Source: CAZSNH01 sp052388455 (GTDB lineage Bacteria; Pseudomonadota; Alphaproteobacteria; Rhizobiales; Hyphomicrobiaceae). Taken from it: a DNA stretch of 10,064 nucleotides. Numbering within the stretch: position 1 is the first letter of the stretch; each line of letters opens with the position of its first letter. The stretch is taken from assembly GCA_052388455.1 (NCBI GenBank), contig JBQTIA010000148.1, positions 1 to 10,064 of the forward strand, in the 5' to 3' direction. This document shows positions 1 through 6,685 of this stretch, one piece after another. The position numbers and the translations under genes were made by a program. The notes below the pieces were generated by a model. It did no database searches. It was not told where the DNA came from and saw only the letters and a list, made by a program, of their open reading frames with translations.

Positions 1-17
1 GCTTGCGCCGCCAGCCC

Positions 18-1289
18 CTATCCGTCGGGGGTGGGTGGGGGGTTTATACTTTTGTCGCAGTGGCCGACGCGAGTTCTGGTGCGCTGGCCTATGTTGGCGA
101 TCAGCGACTGCCGCCTGCATCCGGCCATCTCGGCCAGGCCGATCAGCGCGTCGAGCTTTTCCCTCTGCACGCGCTTGAAGGCGTCGGCGCCTTCGGATTG
201 CGCGATCCACTGTCGGAGCTGGATCACGTCCTGCAGACCGTAGGCCATCCAGGCGTTGGCCGGCTCGCCATCGCGGCCGGCGCGCCCGGTCTCCTGATAG
301 TACGCCTCGATCGACTTCGGCAGATTGAGGTGAGCGACGAAGCGCACATCCGGCTTGTCGATCCCCATGCCGAAGGCGATGGTCGCGACGATGATCACGC
401 CGTCCTCGCTCAAGAACCGCTCCTGGGCGGCGCGGCGCAGATGCGGCTCGAGGCCGGCGTGGTAGGCGAGCGCCCTGCGACCCTTCGCAGCCAGCCAGGC
501 CGCGGTTTCCTCGACCGCCTTGCGCGACAGGCAATAGACGATGCCGGCGTCGCCCGGATGCTCGGCCTCGATGAACTGCCACAGCCGCTCGCGCGCGCCG
601 AGCGATCCCATCTCGGCGATCGTGTAGCGGATGTTCGGACGGTCGAAGCTGGCGACGAACAGCTCGGCGCTTTCGAGCCGCAGCTCCGCGACGATCTCCT
701 CGCGCGTGCGCTCGTCCGCGGTGGCCGTCAGCGCGATCCGCGGCACGTTCGGAAAGCGCTCCGCCAGCACCTTGAGCTGGCGGTACTCGGGGCGGAAGTC
801 GTGGCCCCACTGGGAGACGCAGTGCGCCTCGTCGATGGCGAAGAGCGCGATGTCGTGATGCGAGAGCAGCGTGAGCGTGCGCTCCTGCATCAGGCGCTCG
901 GGTGCGATGTAGAGCAGATCGAGATTGCCTGCGGCGAAGCGGCGTTCGACCTCGTCCTGCTCCTGGCGATCGAGCGTGGAGTTGAGGAAGGCTGCGTTGA
1001 CGCCGGCATCGAGCAGCGCGTCGACCTGATCCTTCATCAGGGCGACGAGCGGCGAGACGACGATGCCGGTGCCGGAGCGCACGAGAGCCGGGATCTGGTA
1101 GCAGAGGGATTTTCCGCCGCCGGTCGGCATGAGGCACAGCACGTCGCGGCCGGCATTCAGGGCACCGATGATCGCTTCCTGGTGCAGGCGGAAGCTCCTG
1201 TAGCCGAAGGTCTCCTCCAGCACCCGCAGAGCGGCGTCCATCCGTGTCGACCCCTGGTCCGGGACTGTGCGGCTTTTGACTGCGAGCAT
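18..1289 (-). CDS. recQ: RecQ family ATP-dependent DNA helicase, C-terminally truncated
   Basis: This is a 3'-5' superfamily 2 DNA helicase of recombination and fork repair, acting in the cytoplasm. The core is complete: Walker A PTGGGKS (residues 55-61), DEAH box (153-156), the RecQ aromatic-rich loop region SQWGHDFRPEY (159-169), TATAD (188-192) and motif VI QETGRAGRDG (332-341). The zinc subdomain begins at C391 (CRRQ). Aligned without gaps to E. coli RecQ from memory, the second and fourth zinc cysteines are replaced by V408 and S414; only C391 and C411 remain. A TAG at 18-20 then ends the protein at 423 residues, against about 600 normally, so the winged-helix and HRDC domains are absent. 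Bases beyond the stop (encoding GLAAQ) still resemble RecQ. The last 30 or so codons use AGA, ATA, AGT and ACT, unlike the rest of the gene. M17 (1241) is an equally plausible start, with AGGGG upstream. This may be a real truncation or contig-end sequence error. Confidence 0.88.
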   Translation of the reverse strand: MLAVKSRTVPDQGSTRMDAALRVLEETFGYRSFRLHQEAIIGALNAGRDVLCLMPTGGGKSLCYQIPALVRSGTGIVVSPLVALMKDQVDALLDAGVNAAFLNSTLDRQEQDEVERRFAAGNLDLLYIAPERLMQERTLTLLSHHDIALFAIDEAHCVSQWGHDFRPEYRQLKVLAERFPNVPRIALTATADERTREEIVAELRLESAELFVASFDRPNIRYTIAEMGSLGARERLWQFIEAEHPGDAGIVYCLSRKAVEETAAWLAAKGRRALAYHAGLEPHLRRAAQERFLSEDGVIIVATIAFGMGIDKPDVRFVAHLNLPKSIEAYYQETGRAGRDGEPANAWMAYGLQDVIQLRQWIAQSEGADAFKRVQREKLDALIGLAEMAGCRRQSLIANIGQRTRTRVGHCDKSINPPPTPDG

Positions 1290-1385
1290 AACCGGTTTTC
1301 AGCCCCCTGACGGACGGCCCCCTATCGAACCCCTGCCCCGGCGAATAGCGCGATTCCGCGCCCCGCTGCTCAGGTCGCCCGGCTT

Positions 1386-1413
1386 CTGGTATGGAAAACC
1401 AGGGTTTTTTCCA
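1386..1413. repeat. Short inverted repeat with T-run between recQ and the small secreted-protein gene
   Basis: CTGGT (1386-1390) and ACCAG (1398-1402) form a 5-bp stem, followed by GG and six T's (1405-1410). A competing pairing of GGAAAA with TTTTCC lies in the same place. It sits in the 248-base divergent gap between recQ and the small exported-protein gene, so it could be an operator or part of a leader. No plus-strand gene lies upstream that would need a terminator here. I see no convincing -35/-10 pair in the rest of the gap. Confidence 0.25.
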
Positions 1414-1537
1414 CCGGGGTTGATGTGAACGGCAGGCTGTGGCCACATTCAGTGTGGGTTCATCCGTTTGGCCCTAGTTTGCTGACACGTTGACGACACG
1501 GGGCTGGTGTCCCATGTCCAACGCTGGGGGGCCGCCG

Positions 1538-1849
1538 ATGCCGGGCCGAGACAAGGTGAGGACCATGCTGAATTCGAGTGCCATGATCGCCGCAGCGACC
1601 GCCGTGATGGTCGCGTGGTCGGGAAGCCTGACCGGCGCGATGGCCGCCGACGGCTGCGAGACCTACGGGCGTCTTGCCCTCCAGCAACAGAAGCAGAACG
1701 AATCCATGAAGTGCGGCTATTCCGGCTCCGAGTGGAATTCCGACTTGAAGGCCCATGTCGGCTGGTGCAGCGGCGTCAGCCCGCAGGACTGGCAGGACAT
1801 GCTGAAAAAGCGCACCCAGAAGCTCGAAGAGTGCAAGAGCAAGTCCTGA
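1538..1849 (+). CDS. Small exported four-cysteine protein of unknown function
   Basis: A 103-residue protein with a signal peptide: basic start (MPGRDKVR), hydrophobic stretch (residues 15-28) and a likely cut after GAMA (residue 36). The mature part is only about 67 residues, hydrophilic and rich in Gln, Lys and Glu. It has four cysteines (C40, C59, C77, C99), an even number that suits two disulfide bonds in the periplasm. Motifs YGRLALQQQ, KCGYSG, HVGWC and a helical, charged C-terminus stand out. It resembles short uncharacterised rhizobial secreted proteins, but I cannot name a family. The start is uncertain. ATG 1565 has the better ribosome site (AAGGTGAGG just upstream) but gives a signal peptide without positive charge. 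ATG 1538 gives a proper basic n-region and has GGGGGG upstream. Longer starts at 1514 or 1490 are less likely. It appears monocistronic, with a hairpin after the stop. Confidence 0.75.
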   Translation: MPGRDKVRTMLNSSAMIAAATAVMVAWSGSLTGAMAADGCETYGRLALQQQKQNESMKCGYSGSEWNSDLKAHVGWCSGVSPQDWQDMLKKRTQKLEECKSKS

Positions 1850-1894
1850 TCGCGGCGGCAAGCCGTCGCCGAGTTCGACGGAGATGACCTTTCG

Positions 1895-1924
1895 ACGGCC
1901 GCTGCCGGTTTCCGGGGCGGCCGT
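1895..1924 (+). terminator. Strong hairpin after the small secreted-protein gene
   Basis: ACGGCCGC (1895-1902) pairs with GCGGCCGT (1917-1924), and an inner CCGG-TTT-CCGG extends the stem, giving a nearly complete 12-bp GC-rich hairpin. It starts 46 bases after the stop codon at 1849. Only TTTCT follows, so the U-tract is weak. It could be an intrinsic terminator of modest strength or a structure that protects the mRNA 3' end. Confidence 0.5.
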
Positions 1925-1979
1925 TTCTGCGCCCCAGCAGCATCGACAGGCGGTCCTCATCCTCGTTAGCCCCACCGGC

Positions 1980-2008
1980 TTGCGTTCCCATCACGCTGCA
2001 CAAACAAT
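1980..2008 (+). promoter_or_regulatory. Possible sigma-70-type promoter for the L,D-transpeptidase gene
   Basis: TTGCGT (1980-1985) and AACAAT (2003-2008) are separated by 17 bases, in the only AT-rich patch of the 323-base gap between 1849 and 2173. Each box matches the consensus at four of six positions, so this is a weak prediction. It would leave a leader of about 160 bases containing the palindrome at 2071-2088. The rest of the gap shows no ORF with coding character and no RNA gene that I recognise. Confidence 0.25.
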
Positions 2009-2070
2009 TAATCCGAACAGCGACCTGTCTCCCAAGCCGCAGACGGACTATCATCCCTTTCCCCCACGTT

Positions 2071-2088
2071 GTTGCCGCGCGCGGTAAC
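2071..2088. repeat. 18-bp near-perfect palindrome upstream of the L,D-transpeptidase gene
   Basis: GTTGCCGCG at 2071-2079 pairs with CGCGGTAAC at 2080-2088, with a single G-T wobble position. It lies 84 bases before the start codon. Symmetry without a loop fits an operator for a dimeric regulator better than an RNA hairpin, but no regulator gene is nearby and no second copy was noticed. Confidence 0.3.
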
Positions 2089-2172
2089 GGTACGCCTACG
2101 GTGTGTTTGCACCATCTCCGGCGACATGCCACGGCGAGGGGACGAAGGGGTGTGAGTTGAGGGGTAACAGTC

Positions 2173-4017
2173 ATGCGTAAGTCCTCTGTGGTCCGGACGG
2201 CGGTCCTCGCAGCGGCACTGGCCGCCGGAGGGTTGGCACTCTCCGGACCGGCGCAGACTGAACCGGCACCCCCGTCGCAAGCCACCGCAGATATTCGCCA
2301 GCCGCTGGTGTCCGCCATCCTGGCCGAGCTTTCGGCCCGCGCCGCACGCGACGACATCGGCGAGGAGGAGCGGGCCTGGCTGTCCGAGCTCGGCGGCTTT
2401 TACGGGATGAGCGGAGCGGCGCCGCTGTGGGTCGATGCGGCGGGTGTGACCTCCCGCGGCAAGGCGCTGGCCGACGAGATCGCCGCCGCCGACCGCTATG
2501 GCCTCGATCCCGAGGCCTTCACTCTGCCTTCACCTGACGCCGATCCCGCCACCGCCGAGGTTACCCTTTCATTGGCGGCGACCCAATACATCTGGCACGC
2601 CCGTGGCGGCCGGATCGATCCGTCCGATCTTTCGCTCTGGCTCGATCAGACGCCGCGCACGGTCTACGCCTCGACGGTGCTTTCCCCCTTTACCGAGGCA
2701 CCCGATGTCGCCGCCGCCCTGCGCGCGCACCATCCGCGCCATCCGCAGTTCGAGGCCCTGCGTCAGGCTCTGCTGCGCGCACGCGGGCTTGCCGAGCAGA
2801 CCAAGCCGCTCCGTCTGATGCTCGGGGGTGCCGTCATCGCGCGAGGCGAGCGCCACCTTGACGTGCCGATCGTTCGCCAGCGGCTCGGCATCCCGGCCGA
2901 GGTCGGCCGCGAGACGCTCGCCGACGACGAGGTGATCGAAGGCGTGCGGCAGTTCATGCGCAAGGCCGGCTTCGGCAAGAAAAAACGCGTCATCGACGAC
3001 GACGTGCGCACCGCGATCGAAAGCGCCACCGAACGCGACCATCCGCGCGAACGGGCGGCGCTGATCGAAAAGCTGGTCATCAACATGGAGCGGTGGCGCT
3101 GGATGCCGCCCGACATGGGCGCTCTGCACGTGTGGAACAATCTGCCGGAGTATGAAACGCGCATCGTCAAGGATGGCGAAATCATTCACCGCGATCGCAT
3201 CATCATCGGGCAGCCGCACACGCAGACGCCGGTGTTCTCCAATGCCATGAGCCAGGTGATCTTCCAGCCGACCTGGGGTTTGCCGCCGTCGATCAAGCTG
3301 AAGCAGTTCGGCGGACGGGGGAATATCGGCGAAGCACTCAAGGCGCGGAACATGGCCATCGTCGACTATGACGGAACGCCGATCCGCGCGAGCCGCATCA
3401 ACTGGGGCAAGGTCGACATCCGCAAGGTGCCGATCGTGCAGGGGCCAGGGCCGGGAAATCCGCTGGGCCGGCTGAAGTTCATCTTTCCCAACGCACACGA
3501 TGTCTACATGCACGACACGCCCGACAAGGGTCTGTTCGAGGCCAGCCGGCGCACCTTCAGCCACGGGTGCATGAGGACGCGCAATCCCGAGCGCTTCGCC
3601 GAGGTGGTGCTGCGCGAGCGGCTCGGATGGACGCCGGCCGATGTCGCCCGCCAGCTGACGATCAAGCAGACGACCGCCATCGGACTGAAGCAGCGCATTC
3701 CGGTCCACGTCACCTATTTCACCGTCGTGGTCGACGAGTCCGGCACCCTGCGCCAGCTCGACGACATCTACGGCCACGACCGGCGGATCGCCGACGCGAT
3801 GCGCGGCGTGCCGGTCTCCCGCATCGCCAGCTCAGACCCGGCCCGCGCGCAGCTCCGCCAGAACGAGGAACTGGCGCGCGGCGGCCGCAAGGAGAGCCGC
3901 CGCTCGCGCGAGTTCCGCATGGCGAGCTATGCGCGGCCGCGCTCCGCGCGACCCGCCGCCGCCAAGCCAGCCGTCAAGCCGTTCAGCTTCTTCAGCCCGA
4001 AGCCGACCGCGAACTGA
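2173..4017 (+). CDS. YcbB-like L,D-transpeptidase (YkuD domain), exported
   Basis: This enzyme cross-links peptidoglycan stem peptides in the periplasm through a catalytic cysteine (3-3 type links are the expected product; it could also attach proteins to peptidoglycan). The protein has 614 residues, the size of the large YcbB/LdtD class. A signal peptide spans residues 1 to about 28. A helical N-terminal region follows (about 45-230), then a peptidoglycan-binding-like segment (about 232-280, RLGIP...VRQFMRKAGF). The YkuD catalytic domain starts near 317. Its signature is clear: HDTPDKGLF, then SHGCMR with H464, C466 and R468. A C-terminal extension from about 555 is rich in Arg, Ala and Pro and probably disordered. 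The start is supported by GAGGGG eight to nine bases upstream; two further GGGG-rich purine blocks precede it. It stands alone, 186 bases before the next gene. The mechanism is well supported; the substrate is inferred. Confidence 0.93.
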   Translation: MRKSSVVRTAVLAAALAAGGLALSGPAQTEPAPPSQATADIRQPLVSAILAELSARAARDDIGEEERAWLSELGGFYGMSGAAPLWVDAAGVTSRGKALADEIAAADRYGLDPEAFTLPSPDADPATAEVTLSLAATQYIWHARGGRIDPSDLSLWLDQTPRTVYASTVLSPFTEAPDVAAALRAHHPRHPQFEALRQALLRARGLAEQTKPLRLMLGGAVIARGERHLDVPIVRQRLGIPAEVGRETLADDEVIEGVRQFMRKAGFGKKKRVIDDDVRTAIESATERDHPRERAALIEKLVINMERWRWMPPDMGALHVWNNLPEYETRIVKDGEIIHRDRIIIGQPHTQTPVFSNAMSQVIFQPTWGLPPSIKLKQFGGRGNIGEALKARNMAIVDYDGTPIRASRINWGKVDIRKVPIVQGPGPGNPLGRLKFIFPNAHDVYMHDTPDKGLFEASRRTFSHGCMRTRNPERFAEVVLRERLGWTPADVARQLTIKQTTAIGLKQRIPVHVTYFTVVVDESGTLRQLDDIYGHDRRIADAMRGVPVSRIASSDPARAQLRQNEELARGGRKESRRSREFRMASYARPRSARPAAAKPAVKPFSFFSPKPTAN

Positions 4018-4042
4018 GCTTCGCGCAATTCCATTGGCTGTG

Positions 4043-4080
4043 CCGCACAAGTCCACACGCGGCGGGGTCCGCCTGTGCGG
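4043..4080 (+). terminator. Nested hairpin after the L,D-transpeptidase gene
   Basis: CCGCACA (4043-4049) pairs with TGTGCGG (4074-4080). Inside lies a second perfect hairpin, GGCGG-GGT-CCGCC (4061-4073), directly abutting the outer right arm. It begins 26 bases after the stop codon. There is no T-run behind it, so intrinsic termination is doubtful; mRNA end protection is the alternative. Confidence 0.35.
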
Positions 4081-4157
4081 ATTGCGTGCGGATTTCGGCC
4101 GGCGGCGCCGGAACTCGGCCAAACGAAGCCATAGTGGTGACCGCCGTCCGACGGCAT

Positions 4158-4174
4158 CCTCGCATGCGGCGAGG
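4158..4174 (+). promoter_or_regulatory. Leader hairpin just upstream of the exosortase operon
   Basis: CCTCGC (4158-4163) and GCGAGG (4169-4174) form a perfect 6-bp stem with loop ATGCG. It ends 29 bases before the ATG at 4204, in front of the likely ribosome site (GAGGGA, around 4188-4193). It could influence translation or mRNA stability. It resembles no riboswitch that I know. I found no clear promoter boxes in the 186-base gap. Confidence 0.25.
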
Positions 4175-4203
4175 GGTTAGCCCGAACGAGGGACATCACC
4201 ACG

Positions 4204-6681
4204 ATGAGCGATCTCAAAACGCGGCAGTCCGCTGCGGACCAGTTGCGCACGACGCTGAACGACAAGCCGAGCCCGCCGGCGCTGCACTTGGTGCTGGGCG
4301 TGCTGTATCCGGCATCCGTGATCGTCTTCGAACTCGTGACGCGCTGGTGCGCGCAGACGCTGTTCGATCCACTGCCCACTCACTGGCACACGCTCGGCGT
4401 GGCGCTGGTTCCGCTGAGCAATCTCGTCCTCTGGCTGGCGCTGCGCCGGAGCGTCACGATCGACGCACGATGGCTGGCGCTGGCCAGTGGCGTAGGTCTC
4501 GGCGTCGCGGGCTTCTACACCCTGATCTTCCTCCCCGTGCTGCCGCTCGCCGTGGTCGGCATCCTGTTCTACGGGCTCGGCCTGCTGCCGCTGTCGCCCC
4601 TCGTCTCGCTGCTCTCCGCCGCCCGGCTGTCACGCTCGCTGCGGGCGGCCCATCCGGCGACGGCGCTCGGACGGCGGATCGCCGCCGGCATGGCGGGCGG
4701 TCTCGCCCTGCTGATAGCGCTCGACATTCCAGCCGCCGCGACGCGGCTCGGCGTGCAGTGGGCGGCGAGCACCGACAGCGCCGAGCGCCAGCGCGGGCTT
4801 TCGCTGCTCAGGACGCTCGGCGACGACGACCTGCTGCTGCGGCTCTGCTACGACGCCGTTGGACGGCCGAGCGGGCTGCTCAGCGCGTTCGTGATGTTCG
4901 GCGGCGCCGGTCTCGTCGGGAACGAGCAGCGGCAGGTGGCGCAGAGCACGGCCGAGGTGCGCGAAATCTACTATCGCGTGCACGGCGTGCCGTTCAACAC
5001 CCGGCCCGCTCCGTTCCAGAGCGGACAATGGGCGCGCTTCGCCGACTTCCAGTGGGACAGCGACCATGGCGCGGCGGAGGTCGGAGGACGGGTCAAGGGG
5101 CTCGACCTCGTGTCATCCCGCATCGACGGCTCGGTCAATGCCGCGGATGCGGTCGCCTATCTCGAGTGGGTCGTCGAGTTCCGCAACACGTCCCTGCTCG
5201 ACCGCGAGGCCCGCGTCGAGTTCGCCCTTCCGCCGGGCGGCGTCGTCTCGCGCGCCACGCTGTGGGTCAACGGCGAGGAGCGCGAAGGGGCCTACGCCGG
5301 CAAGGGCGAGGCGCGCGCGGCCTATCAGAGGGTAGCTGTCCAGCAGCGGCGCGATCCCCTCCTCGTGACGACGAAGGGCGCCGACCGCGTGCTGGCGCAA
5401 GCCTTCCCCGTTCCGCGCAACGGAGGCACGATCAAATTCAAGCTCGGCATCACGGCACCGCTCGACCTCGCCTCGCTGAACGAAGGCCGCTTCACCCTGC
5501 CAGCGATCCTCGACCGCAATTTCTCGCTCGCGGAGGATGTGCGGCACACCGTCTGGCTGGAAAGCGCGTCGGCGCTGACGGCGACGGCGGCGGGCATGGA
5601 CGCGACCCTTGTCGAGCCGGGGCTCCATCGGCTGCGCGGCACGCTGAGCGACAGCGCGCTGGCCCGCACGCGGCAGACGATCACCGCGCGGCGCGATTCT
5701 GCGGCGCCATCCACCGTGCTGGCACGCCTCGACGACGGGCCGCAGGTGACGCAGTCGATCGTCAGCAGACCCCGAGCCCACCCGGGCGCACTGATGCTGG
5801 TCGTCGATGGCTCGGTCCGCATGGCCGGTCTGCGCGGGGCCCTGCTGGCGGCACTCGACAAGATTCCCTCGGGAACGCCGGTCGGACTGATCCTCGCCGA
5901 GGACGCGCCACACAGCGCACCTATCGCACCCTGGTCGGATGATCACCGCCGCAAAGTCCGGCAGTTGATCGACGACGCCGAGTTCGTCGGCGGACAGGAC
6001 AATACGCCGGCTCTCGCCGCGGCCCTCGCGGCCCTGGAAGCGCATCCGCAGGCGGCGCTGCTCTGGGTGCACGGCCCGCAGCCGATCGCCTTCCGATCAA
6101 GTGCGGGCGCACTTGCCCAGGCATCGCAGCGGCTGACGCGGCTGCCGGCCGTGTGGCTCTTCGCCGCCGAGCCGGGGCCGAACGAGGTGCTGCCCGATCT
6201 GCCGTGGGCGTGGACGGCGCGCAGCATTCCCAACAGCGGACCCGACAACAATGCGCCATCAACCGACCTGGCGAGGTTCCTGTCCGCAGCCTTCGAGCAG
6301 GGCGAGCACATCGACATCGAGCGGTCGAGCGGCGACGGCACGGCGGCCGCGGGACTGCCCGCCGGGTCCGATCACATCGCCCGGCTGTGGGCACGGGACA
6401 AGGTCGTCGCTCTGATGACCGAGAATGCCGGAGAGAACCGTACCGCCGCCGTGTCCCTGGCCACCGCGCATCGTCTGGTCACACCGGTCAGTGGAGTGGT
6501 GGTGCTCGAAACCCAGCAGCAGTACGCCGAGGCCAACCTCAATCCGGTCAGCCCCGGTTCGGTGCCGACCGTTCCCGAGCCCGAGGAGTGGGCCCTGATC
6601 CTGCTCGCGTGCGGCGCGCTGCTGTGGATGCGCCGGAGGCAGCGGGAGGGCGAAGGCTTTGCATCGATTGGCCGGGAATAA
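4204..6681 (+). CDS. PEP-CTERM polytopic membrane protein with VIT domain and degenerate vWA-like region
   Basis: An 825-residue membrane protein, the probable dedicated substrate of the exosortase next door. Five predicted membrane spans lie at about 26-46, 62-81, 90-110, 113-135 and 158-178. The basic loops 81-89 and 141-158 fall on the cytoplasmic side, so the long middle part is periplasmic. A VIT-like domain covers about 305-420 (EFRNTSLLDREARVEFALP, then EARAAYQ at 369-375). A vWA-like region covers about 525-640. Its metal site is degenerate: D535-G-S-V-R539 instead of DxSxS, although T601 is kept. The C-terminus is a PEP-CTERM signal: P791-E-P793, hydrophobic span 796-809, then RRR (810-812), followed by an unusually long 13-residue tail. 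The architecture recalls the PEP-CTERM family integral membrane proteins (TIGR02921) and the MSEP-CTERM proteins of Bacteroidetes. Molecular function is unknown. The stop lies four bases before the exosortase start. Confidence 0.88.
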   Translation: MSDLKTRQSAADQLRTTLNDKPSPPALHLVLGVLYPASVIVFELVTRWCAQTLFDPLPTHWHTLGVALVPLSNLVLWLALRRSVTIDARWLALASGVGLGVAGFYTLIFLPVLPLAVVGILFYGLGLLPLSPLVSLLSAARLSRSLRAAHPATALGRRIAAGMAGGLALLIALDIPAAATRLGVQWAASTDSAERQRGLSLLRTLGDDDLLLRLCYDAVGRPSGLLSAFVMFGGAGLVGNEQRQVAQSTAEVREIYYRVHGVPFNTRPAPFQSGQWARFADFQWDSDHGAAEVGGRVKGLDLVSSRIDGSVNAADAVAYLEWVVEFRNTSLLDREARVEFALPPGGVVSRATLWVNGEEREGAYAGKGEARAAYQRVAVQQRRDPLLVTTKGADRVLAQAFPVPRNGGTIKFKLGITAPLDLASLNEGRFTLPAILDRNFSLAEDVRHTVWLESASALTATAAGMDATLVEPGLHRLRGTLSDSALARTRQTITARRDSAAPSTVLARLDDGPQVTQSIVSRPRAHPGALMLVVDGSVRMAGLRGALLAALDKIPSGTPVGLILAEDAPHSAPIAPWSDDHRRKVRQLIDDAEFVGGQDNTPALAAALAALEAHPQAALLWVHGPQPIAFRSSAGALAQASQRLTRLPAVWLFAAEPGPNEVLPDLPWAWTARSIPNSGPDNNAPSTDLARFLSAAFEQGEHIDIERSSGDGTAAAGLPAGSDHIARLWARDKVVALMTENAGENRTAAVSLATAHRLVTPVSGVVVLETQQQYAEANLNPVSPGSVPTVPEPEEWALILLACGALLWMRRRQREGEGFASIGRE

Positions 6682-6685
6682 TCAC

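Noticed and set aside
3..1310. 435-codon plus-strand open frame opposite recQ
   Set aside because: It mirrors the recQ coding frame on the other strand; its protein shows no domain and is the usual Arg/Ala/Asp-rich product of antisense frames in GC-rich DNA.
1488..1512. TTGACG and the GACAC/GTGTC repeat before the small exported-protein gene as a promoter
   Set aside because: No -10 box is found at a workable distance, and the 5-bp repeat is short enough to be chance.
1776..2357. 193-codon and 90-codon minus-strand frames across the gap before the L,D-transpeptidase gene
   Set aside because: Compositionally random Arg/Ser/Thr-rich products overlapping two real genes; they do not explain the intergenic region.
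2569..3777. 402-codon minus-strand open frame inside the L,D-transpeptidase gene
   Set aside because: Antisense shadow; no domain, no convincing ribosome site, and the sense frame holds the YkuD signature.
3567..5942. 791-codon plus-strand open frame across the L,D-transpeptidase end and the VIT protein gene
   Set aside because: It overlaps two genes with clear domains in other frames and its product is a low-complexity Arg-rich sequence without any motif. Long stop-free frames are expected at this GC content.
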